Assembly: GCA_958295865.1 (NCBI GenBank)
Contig: CATQHF010000002.1
Coordinates: 248,001-312,000 of the forward strand
Length of the DNA: 64,000 nt
Reading direction: 5' to 3'
From: an uncultured Dehalococcoidia bacterium
Lineage (GTDB): Bacteria > Chloroflexota > Dehalococcoidia > Lucifugimonadales > JADFKI01
The first letter of the stretch is position 1. Every line of letters starts with the position of its first letter. Both the position numbers and the translations under genes were made by a program. Of the stretch, positions 8,465 through 16,651 are shown in pieces. Under the pieces are notes generated by a model that was not told the DNA's origin, searched no databases, and saw only the letters and a program-made list of their open reading frames with translations.

Positions 8465-9274
8465 CTATTGTCCTTGACGCCTGAGCAGTTCGCGCAGTCG
8501 TCGAACTTCCGCTTCGGCATCCTCGGCGCGGGTTTCGGCTTGCAGTCGCGCGGCGAACTCATTCTGCCAGCCTTCTTCGGCGGCTTGACGCGCGGCACGC
8601 TCATATTGACGGGCGGCTTCGGCGTCTTGCCAGTCTTCCAGATATAAATCGGCTACGGGGTCGTAGAGCAGCGGGTCGCCGTCGTTCCAGCAGAGGCTCA
8701 AGCCCAGAACGTCGCTGTATCCTTTCAGGACGCCATCCGGCTCGTTGGTCAGCTCGATGGGGCGATACTCGCCGTTCACGAGCCGCTCGCCCGCCATCTC
8801 AACGCCGTGATATTCGCCTCCCGTCGGGTCGAAGCGCCAGTATTCGGGTACGCCTATCTCGGCGTAGATGCCGCGCTTTCTGCCCGTGTCCTCGCGTCCC
8901 GTGCTGGAAGAGGCTATCTCTATCACCCAATCGGGCGGTTTGCCTACCTCCCAAGGGAGGTATATCTTGCGTGGGCGAATGGCGGCGGCTTCCACGCCTG
9001 TCGCTATGTATATGTCGGGCGAAACGCGGATGTTGAGGTTGGCGGGGTCGTAGCAGACGATGGTGTTGACATCCAAGAAAATGTCGGGTCTATTGCCGAA
9101 GTCGGTTAGGTGCGTGTGGAGAAGGGCGTGTAGTTTCATCAACGCGGGGTTTTGTTCCATGGCGTCAGGCTTTCGTACAGGCTCGTTGGGGTCGAAGTCG
9201 AGGCTGTCGTAGTCGATTTCGCCCTGCTTGCGGTATGGCAGCGTCTTGGTTGTGGATGCGATGGTGGTGGTCAT
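8465..9274 (-). CDS. Uma2-family endonuclease-like protein, array member 3
   Basis: A 269-residue Uma2 protein starting MTTTIASTTK, one Thr longer than its siblings. The catalytic pattern is intact (PDIYI, VIEIASSS, RKRGIY). The tail is shorter in repeats and contains EFAARLQAETRAEDAEAE, a variant shared only with member 4. Members 3 and 4 therefore form one sub-pair of the array and members 1 and 2 another. Confidence 0.85.
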   Translation of the reverse strand: MTTTIASTTKTLPYRKQGEIDYDSLDFDPNEPVRKPDAMEQNPALMKLHALLHTHLTDFGNRPDIFLDVNTIVCYDPANLNIRVSPDIYIATGVEAAAIRPRKIYLPWEVGKPPDWVIEIASSSTGREDTGRKRGIYAEIGVPEYWRFDPTGGEYHGVEMAGERLVNGEYRPIELTNEPDGVLKGYSDVLGLSLCWNDGDPLLYDPVADLYLEDWQDAEAARQYERAARQAAEEGWQNEFAARLQAETRAEDAEAEVRRLRELLRRQGQ

Positions 9275-9364
9275 GGCGTTCCTCGGACTGGCGCGACAGA
9301 TTTATCTTGCGCTGCTTTGCCTTCGTGGTTTGGTCGGATTCAAGTATGGCATATTGGGGGCGTG

Positions 9365-10150
9365 CTATTGTCCCTGACGCCTGAGCAGTTCGCGCAGTCG
9401 TCGAACTTCCGCTTCGGCATCCTCTGCGCGGGTTTCGGCTTGCAGTCGCGCGGCGCGCTCATTCTGCCAGCCTTCTTCGGCGGCTAGACGCGCAGCTTCG
9501 GTGTCTTGCCAGTCTTCCAGATATAAATCGGCTACGGGGTCGTACAGCAGCGGGTCGCCGTCGTCCCAGCATAGGCTCAAGCCCAGAACGTCGCTGTATC
9601 CTTTCAGGACGCCGTCCGGCTCGTTGGTCAGCTCGATGGGGCGATACTCGCCGTTCACAAGCCGCTCGCCTGCCATCTCAACGCCGTGATATTCGCCTCC
9701 CGTCGGGTCGAAGCGCCAGTATTCGGGTACGCCTATCTCGGCGTAGATGCCGCGCTTTCTGCCCGTGTCCTCGCGTCCCGTGCTGGAAGAGGCTATCTCT
9801 ATCACCCAATCGGGCGGCTTGCCCACCTCCCAAGGCAGGTATATCTTGCGCGGGCGAATGGCGGTTGCTTCCACGCCTGTCGCTATGTAGATGTCGGGCG
9901 AAACGCGGATGTTGAGGTTGGCGGGGTCGTAGCAGACGATGGTGTTGACATCCAAGAAAATGTCGGGTCGTTTGCCGAAGTCGGTTAGGTGCCTGTGGAG
10001 AAGGGCGTGTAGTTTCATCAGCGCGGGGTTTTGTTCCATGGCGTCAGGCTTTCGTACAGGCTCGTTGGGGTCGAAGTCGAGGCTGTCGTAGTCGATTTCG
10101 CCCTGCTTGCGGTATGGCAGCGTCTTGGTTGTGGATGTGATGGTGGTCAT
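9365..10150 (-). CDS. Uma2-family endonuclease-like protein, array member 4
   Basis: A 261-residue Uma2 protein, the first gene of the row in transcription order and the one with the shortest coiled-coil tail. The nuclease part carries PDIYI, VIEIASSS and RKRGIY. ATG 10150 follows the same CCGAGGTACGCC leader. The frame can be read back to 10474 through a family C element and the leader motif, but that extension is repeat-derived and not credible as protein. Confidence 0.85.
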   Translation of the reverse strand: MTTITSTTKTLPYRKQGEIDYDSLDFDPNEPVRKPDAMEQNPALMKLHALLHRHLTDFGKRPDIFLDVNTIVCYDPANLNIRVSPDIYIATGVEATAIRPRKIYLPWEVGKPPDWVIEIASSSTGREDTGRKRGIYAEIGVPEYWRFDPTGGEYHGVEMAGERLVNGEYRPIELTNEPDGVLKGYSDVLGLSLCWDDGDPLLYDPVADLYLEDWQDTEAARLAAEEGWQNERAARLQAETRAEDAEAEVRRLRELLRRQGQ

Positions 10151-10276
10151 GGCGTACCTCGGGCTGGCGCGACGGGCTTTATCTTGCGCTGCTTTGCCTC
10201 GTGAGTTGGTCGGGTTCAAGTATGGCATATCGGGGGTGGAGTGACAACGGCGGCGGGTGTATTTTGGGCAGGGACA

Positions 10277-10368
10277 GCGTTTCCTTTCAGATGATTTTGT
10301 TGCTATATCGCACTGGATTCCTGCTTTCGCAGGAATGGCAAAAAGGTTTGCCACCTGAAAGGAAACGC
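10277..10368. repeat. Family C palindromic element, best copy
   Basis: Perfect 14-bp terminal inverted repeats, GCGTTTCCTTTCAG at 10277-10290 and CTGAAAGGAAACGC at 10355-10368. The interior contains GGATTCCTGCTTTCGCAGG, the same palindrome as in family A. It lies between the Uma2 array and the three-way-junction element. Related diverged copies are at 1324-1416 and about 37385-37490. Confidence 0.8.
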
Positions 10369-10421
10369 CATGTTCGAGCGACGGGATGTTGAATGTGCGC
10401 CCGCATGGTGGTAATCTGAAT

Positions 10422-10552
10422 CCGTTGCAAGGAGCGTTCAGACTTCGCCAAGTCGCGTAAGTCTGTATGCCCATATTCTATTGCCCACAGCGATTGGGAA
10501 GGTGTTTGTGCGCCCCCGAATGGTCGCTGTGGGTAGAAGCTCCTTGCAACGG
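10422..10552. ncRNA. Candidate structured RNA (three-way junction), strand not certain
   Basis: CCGTTGCAAGGAGC (10422-10435) is the exact complement of 10539-10552, and T10421/A10553 extends the stem to 15 pairs. Inside it are two independent perfect hairpins: CAGACTT/AAGTCTG (10439-10445 with 10459-10465) and CCCACAGCGA/TCGCTGTGGG (10484-10493 with 10524-10533). Together they form a compact three-way junction of about 131 bases, ending 33 bases before the ATG at 10586. It could be a cis-regulatory leader of that gene, a free small RNA or a hairpin-type mobile element. No known family is recognised. Confidence 0.5.
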
Positions 10553-10585
10553 ACGCCGAATCCTAACCATGAGGGGGCTTTTGTT

Positions 10586-11677
10586 ATGTTACAGAATTTA
10601 GGAATAATTTTCGGTCTGACTGCGCTCGCGGCGCTTATAGGGATGCTCATCGGTTTTGCTATCGGCCTCATCCGCAAGCAGTGGAAGGTGCTGATATATT
10701 GCTCCGTGACTTTTGCCATCGCTTTCGTGTTGCTTATAGTAGCGGCGGCCATAGATGGTGCGTTTAGCGAGAATGAAGGCAGTAGTACATCGACGCAGGC
10801 TTCAAGGCCGTCTGCAACCGTAAAACCACGCCCGACTTCTACCTTCGTTCCTGCGCGCCCGACTTCTACACCTATTCCTACTTTCGAAGACTTGAAAGCC
10901 AACGCAGGAATCATAGAATACAAGGAACTATTTAGGAATAATGAGCAATACGAATCTGAAAATTTCTATTTCGAAGGAGAAGTGGTTCAGGTCATAGAGA
11001 GGCGAGAGGACGAATACGATTTTCGGATTAGGGTTGGAAAAGTTTTAGATGACGAAATCATCTATCTCTCAGATTACCGAGGGCAACGACTGCTTGAAGA
11101 CGATTCCGTAGAGTTCGTAGGAAGGTCGAAGGGCTTGCACTCTTACGAGGCTGTATTGGGTAATCGAGTGACTCTTCCTGAATTAGAAGCGTTGGCGGTT
11201 AAACTTGCAACCAATACACCGACAGAAGGTTCTGGACCTATTCTTGCGGGCAAGAGCAGAGAGAACCCGATACCGTTTGGTGAGCCTGGGGTTACTGATG
11301 ATGGGCTAACTTTGTCGGTTATGGATGTAATCGAAGATGCTGACCAGATGATTTTGGAGGAAAATCAATTTAATGATCCGCCATCTGATGGGCATCAGTT
11401 CGTGATGGTGAAAATTAGGGTTAAAAACGATGGCACTGAGGTCCAGCGTTACTCAAGCAGCGGATTAAAAGTCGTAGGGCAATCAAATGTCGAATATGAT
11501 TCATACAGATGTGGCGCAATACCTGACGCCTTTGACGACTACCGTAATATGTTTGAAGGCGGAGAATTAAGCGGCAATGTGTGTTTCAGCGTCGAGTCAT
11601 CGGATGTTGATAGTTTGGTGATGTACGACTCGAACGCATACAACTCAAGCGATTGGGTGTTCTTTGCGTTGAAGTGA
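10586..11677 (+). CDS. Membrane-anchored protein with C-terminal DUF4352-like domain
   Basis: A 363-residue protein. Two hydrophobic helices (about residues 5-30 and 35-58) are followed by a Ser/Thr/Pro linker with PRPTSTF and ARPTSTPIPT. A mid domain (about 95-190; FYFEGEVVQVIE) resembles an OB-type fold. The C-terminus reads DDGLTLSVMDVIEDA and HQFVMVKIRVKNDGTEVQ, the pattern of DUF4352 (telokin-like) extracellular domains. GAGGGGG precedes ATG 10586. The gene is clearly AT-richer than its neighbours, suggesting recent acquisition. Its last 33 bases overlap the convergent gene at 11645. Function unknown. Confidence 0.75.
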   Translation: MLQNLGIIFGLTALAALIGMLIGFAIGLIRKQWKVLIYCSVTFAIAFVLLIVAAAIDGAFSENEGSSTSTQASRPSATVKPRPTSTFVPARPTSTPIPTFEDLKANAGIIEYKELFRNNEQYESENFYFEGEVVQVIERREDEYDFRIRVGKVLDDEIIYLSDYRGQRLLEDDSVEFVGRSKGLHSYEAVLGNRVTLPELEALAVKLATNTPTEGSGPILAGKSRENPIPFGEPGVTDDGLTLSVMDVIEDADQMILEENQFNDPPSDGHQFVMVKIRVKNDGTEVQRYSSSGLKVVGQSNVEYDSYRCGAIPDAFDDYRNMFEGGELSGNVCFSVESSDVDSLVMYDSNAYNSSDWVFFALK

Positions 11678-12913
11678 CGATGAATAAGTCTGCCCAAGCA
11701 CCGCCGTCTTGTAGAGGTGGATAAGTCCTTGCTGGCGGCGGGCGGTCATTTTTGTTTCTTTGCCGATGTTGCAGAGGCGGCGCATTTCGCGGGTGATTTC
11801 GTTGTCTTGGAGCTTGGGGGCGGTGTTGTAGGCGGTTTGGGCTGCGTGGGCAAGGGCGTCGGCTCCGCCTGAAAGTGCGTGGGCGTGGAGGAATGGGAGG
11901 GCGACATTTACGAGCATGTCCTGCGCCCTACCCTTGCCGATGTATGGGGGGTGTTGGAGGCGGGCGGTCAGTGACTTTGCGCCGCCTTGCAGCAGTTCGT
12001 TGGCAAGCGCGTCGGCTATGCCGTCGTTCAGGCAGTCGTCTAGGATGCGCGCCGCGCCGATGATGCGGCGGACGGGGTGGTTGGCGGGGCGCACGCGGAA
12101 TAGATGCCAGTCTTTCTTGCTGAGCGGTCTTTTCGGCTTGGGCATGCGCTTGTAGAGGCGTTGCAGCTGGGCGATGCCTTCGTTGTCGTCCGCTAGGCGC
12201 ATCAAGCCGGATGTGCCTAGCAGCATCGCTTTGATTGCGAGCAGGCGGGTTGCGGGCGGCTCGTCCTGAAGCGGCGCGAGTGTCCGGTATGGGACGCGCT
12301 GAGCGAGCGTGCGAAAGGGCTTGCGGTTGGATGCGTAGCCGAGGGCGTCCATGATGCCGCGATAGAGGGTTTCGTCGGCGCTGTCGTGCCGTATGTCGAG
12401 CGTGAAGCCGTGGCTCTTGGCGAGGAAGCGGGCATCGCCGGCGGCGTCCAGGGCTGCGCCGATGTCCGTATCGTCGCGCAATGCGTGGAGCGCGGGCAGG
12501 CTTGGCGCTGCGTCGGCGCTTGCCTTGTCCAAGCTGTCGGCGGCGGCTTCAAGCGCGAGGATGGGCGCGTTCATGCCGGACTGCTGGCGCGTGTCGGTGT
12601 GTCCCTTTGGCGAGAAGACCACATGCAGCACGACGCCGTTGTAGTTCGGGTCTGAGTGGTGGCCGTGGCTGTACCAGCCGGGCGCGGTGGTGTGCAGCTC
12701 GATGTCGCCGGTGATGGCGCTGCCGTCGTCGGTGAGGAGGACGGCGTCGCGGAAGTCGGGGCCCGCTCGCGCGCTCGGTCTGCCGGGGTAGAGTACGCGC
12801 AACCTCTTGCCGCCCTGAGTTATGAGCGCGTCGGCGAGGGTATGGGCGCGGCTCCAGAGCGCGGCGAGCGCGTTTTCGGAGTATGCGGCGGGCTGTTCGG
12901 CGATGGCGAGCAT
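11645..12913 (-). CDS. DUF2851 family protein
   Basis: A 422-residue cytoplasmic protein matching the DUF2851 family in length and layout. Near the N-terminus are LWSRAHTLADALITQGGKRLRVLYPG and GDIELHTTAPGWYSHGHHSDPNYNGVVLHVV, the most conserved stretch. The C-terminal half is helical. AGGGCG lies 9 bases before the start. It follows the fur-type gene by 18 bases and is probably in the same operon. The family has no established biochemical role. Its 3' end overlaps the convergent gene ending at 11677. Confidence 0.8.
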   Translation of the reverse strand: MLAIAEQPAAYSENALAALWSRAHTLADALITQGGKRLRVLYPGRPSARAGPDFRDAVLLTDDGSAITGDIELHTTAPGWYSHGHHSDPNYNGVVLHVVFSPKGHTDTRQQSGMNAPILALEAAADSLDKASADAAPSLPALHALRDDTDIGAALDAAGDARFLAKSHGFTLDIRHDSADETLYRGIMDALGYASNRKPFRTLAQRVPYRTLAPLQDEPPATRLLAIKAMLLGTSGLMRLADDNEGIAQLQRLYKRMPKPKRPLSKKDWHLFRVRPANHPVRRIIGAARILDDCLNDGIADALANELLQGGAKSLTARLQHPPYIGKGRAQDMLVNVALPFLHAHALSGGADALAHAAQTAYNTAPKLQDNEITREMRRLCNIGKETKMTARRQQGLIHLYKTAVLGQTYSSSLQRKEHPIA

Positions 12914-12931
12914 GACTTTTTTCGCCCTGCC

Positions 12932-13369
12932 CTACTCGGTGTCCATGCCGTCTATACATTCATGGCAGACGCCAAACAGGGCGATATGGTCTATGTCGGG
13001 CTGAAAGCCGTAGTCTGCCATGATGTCCGCGCCGATGTTCTCCCAATACTTGTGGTCGAGCAGCACTACCTTGTCGCAGCCGCGACAGATGAGGTGGTGA
13101 TGGCGCAGGTGATTAATCCACTCGTAGCGGTATTCGCCGCCGCCCATGTCGGTCTCGGATACGAGGCGCATCTGCTTGAGCACGCTGAGGGTGCGGTACA
13201 CGGTGGACACATCTATGTAGGGATAGGACGCCCTCACCTGGTCGAATATCTCCGATGCCGTGATGTGTATCTGGGAGTGTCGGATGGCGGAGAGTATCAT
13301 CAGGCGCTGGGGCGTCAGACGATGGCCGGACTCCTTGAGCGCTTGGGCGGTCGCTTGCTCACAACTCAT
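12932..13369 (-). CDS. Fur-family metal-responsive repressor
   Basis: A 145-residue Fur/PerR/Zur-type regulator. The N-terminal winged helix has RLTPQRLMILSAI and DVSTVYRTLSVLKQMRLV, the usual recognition helix. The C-terminal dimerisation domain has the regulatory His cluster HLRHHHLICRGC and two CxxC structural-zinc pairs (CRGC, CHEC). Start ATG 13369 follows AGGAGCGATCT. The metal specificity (Fe, Zn, Mn or peroxide) cannot be assigned. It is divergent from the phosphodiesterase at 13481 and leads the DUF2851 gene. Confidence 0.9.
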   Translation of the reverse strand: MSCEQATAQALKESGHRLTPQRLMILSAIRHSQIHITASEIFDQVRASYPYIDVSTVYRTLSVLKQMRLVSETDMGGGEYRYEWINHLRHHHLICRGCDKVVLLDHKYWENIGADIMADYGFQPDIDHIALFGVCHECIDGMDTE

Positions 13370-13480
13370 AGATCGCTCCTGTGGTTTGGTCCACCTTGAT
13401 GTTACCAACACATTCGCCGCTAGTCTATAATCTCAGGGGATGTATTCTATGTTATAAGACATCAAGCAGGTGATAACTTT

Positions 13481-14686
13481 ATGAGCGACTTGGAAAGTTT
13501 GAAGGGACTGATGGACTCGGGCGCGCTGCTGCACCCTGTTGGAGACGGGTTGAGCATCGTGGATTTCGCCAACGCGCTGCACAGCCTGATGGGTATTCCC
13601 GATGTGCCGCTCGATGACGGCGCGATGAGCGTCAGGCGGCTTATAGGTGAGCCGGAGCATCTCGTTCTGGTGCTGGCGGACGGCTTCGGGATGAACTTCG
13701 TGGAGACGCTGGGCGCGGATGCGTTCATTCGCAGCCACCTAGCCGCCGAGATGCGAACGGTGTTCCCGTCGACGACGCCCATCGTGCTGACCACGCTCGC
13801 GACGGGCGAATGGCCGGGCAAGCACGCGGTTATCGGCTGGTTCCTGCGGCTGCGCGAGATTAACGCCGTGTCCACGATTATAAGCTACATCCGCACGGCT
13901 GACGGCAAGCCGCTGTCCGAACTTGGCGTCAGCGTGGAAACTGCCTACCCTGCCCCGTCGCGCATTGGCAGGGCGAAGCGTGAAGCGGTCCATATCATGC
14001 CCAAAGAGATAGTCGGCAGCGTCTATTCCAACTACTGGTCGGGCGGCGTTGGGCAGGTCGGATACGACGCGCATGCGCCGGAGGACGCTATACGGGCGGC
14101 GGTGGAGCGCATTGGCGCGGCGCGCAGCCCGACTTGCGTGTATCTGTACATGCCGCATGTTGACAGCGCGGCGCATGAGCTGGGGGCGTCGCATGATGTG
14201 ACGCTGAAGGCGGCGCGGCAGATGGACGCTATGCTGGGGGCGCTTGCCTCCGCCCTGCCCGACAACGCGCGGCTGGTCATGACGGCAGACCATGGGCATT
14301 TGGACGCGCCCAAGGGTAAGAGCCATGCCGTCGCCGCGTCGGATGAGATTATCAGGCTTTGCGAGGGCATGCCGACGGGCGACTTCCGGGCGATGTACGC
14401 GGAGGTCGCGGATGAGAACATGGATATGTTCAGGCGGCTGATACATGAGCGGTTCGGCGATGACTTCCTCGCGCTCACGGCGCAAGAGGTCGAGGAGATT
14501 GGGCTGTTCGGGCCGGGCGCGCCGTCGGATGAAACGCGGCGGCGCATGGGGCGCGCGCTGGTTCTGTCCACCGGGAACGCGGCGCTGGACTATCGCGCGG
14601 CGCTGGGCGATGCGGGGCATCCGATGATCTCGCATCACGGCGGTCTTACGCCTGCGGAGATGCGTATTCCGCTGGTGGTGGCTTAG
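13481..14686 (+). CDS. Alkaline-phosphatase-superfamily phosphodiesterase/nucleotide pyrophosphatase
   Basis: A 401-residue type I phosphodiesterase-fold enzyme. The first metal/nucleophile region is LVLVLADGFGMNF followed by FPSTTPIVLTTLATGEWPGKH, in which Thr of the STTP motif is the likely nucleophile. The distal metal ligands are MPHVDSAAHELG, MTADHGH and a final SHHGGLTPAEMRIPLV. All are in the expected order, so the enzyme looks active on phosphodiester or nucleotide substrates. No signal peptide is seen, so it probably acts in the cytoplasm. Confidence 0.88.
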   Translation: MSDLESLKGLMDSGALLHPVGDGLSIVDFANALHSLMGIPDVPLDDGAMSVRRLIGEPEHLVLVLADGFGMNFVETLGADAFIRSHLAAEMRTVFPSTTPIVLTTLATGEWPGKHAVIGWFLRLREINAVSTIISYIRTADGKPLSELGVSVETAYPAPSRIGRAKREAVHIMPKEIVGSVYSNYWSGGVGQVGYDAHAPEDAIRAAVERIGAARSPTCVYLYMPHVDSAAHELGASHDVTLKAARQMDAMLGALASALPDNARLVMTADHGHLDAPKGKSHAVAASDEIIRLCEGMPTGDFRAMYAEVADENMDMFRRLIHERFGDDFLALTAQEVEEIGLFGPGAPSDETRRRMGRALVLSTGNAALDYRAALGDAGHPMISHHGGLTPAEMRIPLVVA

Positions 14687-14779
14687 GGGCGGAGGGCTAA
14701 CAGAATGGGTGGTTCGCCCTTCGGCAGGCTCAGGAGGCTCGCCATGAGCGAATTATAGGGCTGACTTGGCTTGCCGGTG

Positions 14780-15601
14780 TCAGTTTTTGAGCAGCATTCC
14801 GGGCTGGCAGCGGCGGCAGTAGCTGGTGATGCGCTTGTTGGCGGTAATCTGGCTGATGGCGTTGGCGCAGCGGGGGCATGGCGCGCCGCCCTTGTTGTGC
14901 ACCTTCAGGAAGTCCCTGACCTTCAGGTGGATGTTGTCGCCCATGCGCTCGCGGACTATCGGGATGGCGTCCTCGACGACTTGGCGGGCCTGGTCGTACA
15001 GCCGGCGCAGTTCGTCTTCGGATAGCGCCTTGCGCTTGCGGAAGGGGTATATCCGCGCCGCGAACAGAATCTCGTCGGAGTAGGCGTTGCCGATGCCCGA
15101 TATGACGCGCCCTCTGGTGAGCACTCCCTTTATCTCGCCGTGAAAGCGCTTCAGGCTGCGCTTGAAGTCGTCGAAGGTGAAATCGTCGAGCACATCGGGG
15201 CCTTGTTCATGCAGGCGCGGGATGTCGCCGCGCCGCTCGTCGCCGATGTAATAGACCATGCCCATCTGCTTGTCGTCGATGTAGCGCAGTTCGCTGCCGT
15301 TGGAGAGGGCGAATGTGAGGCAGGTGCGCTTATAGACGCGCCGCTTTGGGGGGCAGTATTGCAGCGCGCCGGTGAGCATGGGATTGATGGACAGCAGCCG
15401 ACCGCCCGATAGTTCCAGCAGGATGAACTTGCCGCGCCGCTCGACACGCTCCACGCTTCGCCCCGGCATGTCCTCCACGATGTCGCCGCAGAGCGAGCGC
15501 AGCACGCTCGGCTTGAGCGTCTTTGCGCCTTCGATAGTCGTTCCGATTAGGTTCGCGGTGAGAAAGTCCTTCACCACTTCGAGTTCAGGCGCTTCCGGCA
15601 T
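14780..15601 (-). CDS. mutM: Formamidopyrimidine-DNA glycosylase (Fpg/Nei family)
   Basis: A base-excision repair glycosylase/AP lyase of 273 residues. The N-terminus is MPEAPELEVVKDFL, with Pro2 as the Schiff-base nucleophile and Glu3 as the acid. The beta-hairpin lysine is in ERRGKFILLEL, the H2TH region has GIGNAYSDEILFAA, and the C-terminal zinc finger reads CPRCANAI...CRRCQPG. All catalytic parts are present. It is divergent from the aldo/keto reductase at 15776. Whether it prefers 8-oxoguanine (MutM) or oxidised pyrimidines (Nei) cannot be decided by eye. Confidence 0.92.
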   Translation of the reverse strand: MPEAPELEVVKDFLTANLIGTTIEGAKTLKPSVLRSLCGDIVEDMPGRSVERVERRGKFILLELSGGRLLSINPMLTGALQYCPPKRRVYKRTCLTFALSNGSELRYIDDKQMGMVYYIGDERRGDIPRLHEQGPDVLDDFTFDDFKRSLKRFHGEIKGVLTRGRVISGIGNAYSDEILFAARIYPFRKRKALSEDELRRLYDQARQVVEDAIPIVRERMGDNIHLKVRDFLKVHNKGGAPCPRCANAISQITANKRITSYCRRCQPGMLLKN

Positions 15602-15775
15602 CTTTCGTTCCTAATGCTGATACGGATAGGCGGGATGGGGAGAATGGGGATGGATTGATGTTTAGAGTGTATCATTACGCGGAGCGTTGATTGCAAGGTG
15701 GTGTGTGCTAGAATTGAGGCGCAGACGGCATTTCCGACATGACGGAACGGAAGCATAAGAAGCGAGGAGCGAGTG

Positions 15776-16651
15776 ATGGAGAAGCGACGGCTTGGCAGGA
15801 CGGGGCATGAGAGCACGGTTGTAACATTTGGCACGGCGGGAATTGGGCGCGTGAGTCAGGCGGCGGCGGATAAGGCGGTGGAGCGGATACTCGAGCACGG
15901 GGTAAATCACATTGATATTGCGCCCTCATACGGGGAGGCGATGGAGCGGCTCGCGCCGTGGATGGGGAAGCTGAGAGACGGCATGTTTCTGGGCGCGAAG
16001 ACCCGCGAGCGCACGCGCGATGAGGCGCGGCGGAACATCGAGAGCTGCATGAAGCGGCTAGGCGTGGTGTCGTTCGACCTGTTTCAGCTGCACTCGGTAG
16101 GGACGATGGCGGACTTGGACGCCGTAACCGCAAGCGGCGGCGCGCTCGAGGCGCTGGTGGAGCTGCGGGAGCGCGGGCTGACGCGGTGGCTGGGCATAAC
16201 GGGGCATGGGCCGGATGCGCCGCGCGTTCATCTGGAGGCGCTGCGCCGGTTTGACTTCGACACCGTCATGTTCCCGCTGAACGCTACGCTGTATCGCAAC
16301 ATGGAGTACAGGGAAGCCGCCGATGAACTGCTGTCGGTCGCGGCTGAGCGGGATGTGGGCATTCATACTATCAAGATGCTGGCGCGCGGCGGCTGGGGCG
16401 ACGGGGAGCGCGAACATTCTACATGGTATGACCCGCATCGGCGGCAATCGGACATCGACGGGGCGCTGTGGTGGCTGCTGTCGCAGCCGATGCACACCGC
16501 GCCGAGCGTGGGGGATGTGGAGTTGCTGCCGCGCGCGCTGGACGCCGCCGAGCGTTTTCGTCCTTTGGGCGCGGATGAGCAGGATGCCGTAGTTGGGGGG
16601 CAGCGCCCGCCCCTGCCGGAGCCGGGGTTGGGCATTCTGGCGGCCGACTAG
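15776..16651 (+). CDS. Aldo/keto reductase
   Basis: A 291-residue TIM-barrel oxidoreductase. The catalytic tetrad is visible: Asp and Tyr in HIDIAPSYGEAM, Lys in LGAKTRERT and His in LFQLHSVG. A tail after GVGD-type NADPH-binding residues (SVGDVELLPRAL) completes the family pattern. ATG 15776 is chosen because GGAG lies 6 bases before it; a GTG just upstream (15773) is possible. The stop codon overlaps that of the convergent methyltransferase in the tetranucleotide CTAG. Confidence 0.88.
   Translation: MEKRRLGRTGHESTVVTFGTAGIGRVSQAAADKAVERILEHGVNHIDIAPSYGEAMERLAPWMGKLRDGMFLGAKTRERTRDEARRNIESCMKRLGVVSFDLFQLHSVGTMADLDAVTASGGALEALVELRERGLTRWLGITGHGPDAPRVHLEALRRFDFDTVMFPLNATLYRNMEYREAADELLSVAAERDVGIHTIKMLARGGWGDGEREHSTWYDPHRRQSDIDGALWWLLSQPMHTAPSVGDVELLPRALDAAERFRPLGADEQDAVVGGQRPPLPEPGLGILAAD

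Larger units (their letters stand above)
6594..10230 (-). repeat. Leader motif repeated ahead of each of the five array genes
   Basis: The minus-strand sequence TATGCCATACTTGAA(C/T)CCGAC, followed by CAAA at four of the five sites, is repeated at 6594-6620, 7511-7536, 8429-8454, 9329-9354 and 10205-10230, each time 30-80 bases before a start codon. It is the best-conserved non-coding part of the array. The reading frame into the gene differs between copies, so it is not a conserved peptide. It could be a promoter, a processing site or simply the duplication boundary. Confidence 0.7.

Noticed and set aside
6316..10150. The Uma2 array as a toxin-antitoxin or phage-defence island
   Set aside because: The nuclease fold is suggestive, but there are no other defence genes nearby and no evidence of toxicity or targeting, so it is not claimed.
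10422..10552. Considered as 6S RNA
   Set aside because: 6S RNA is a single long hairpin with a central bubble; this is a three-way junction with two complete inner hairpins.
12656..13399. A 247-codon plus-strand frame across fur and DUF2851
   Set aside because: It crosses two well-supported minus-strand genes and has no family features.
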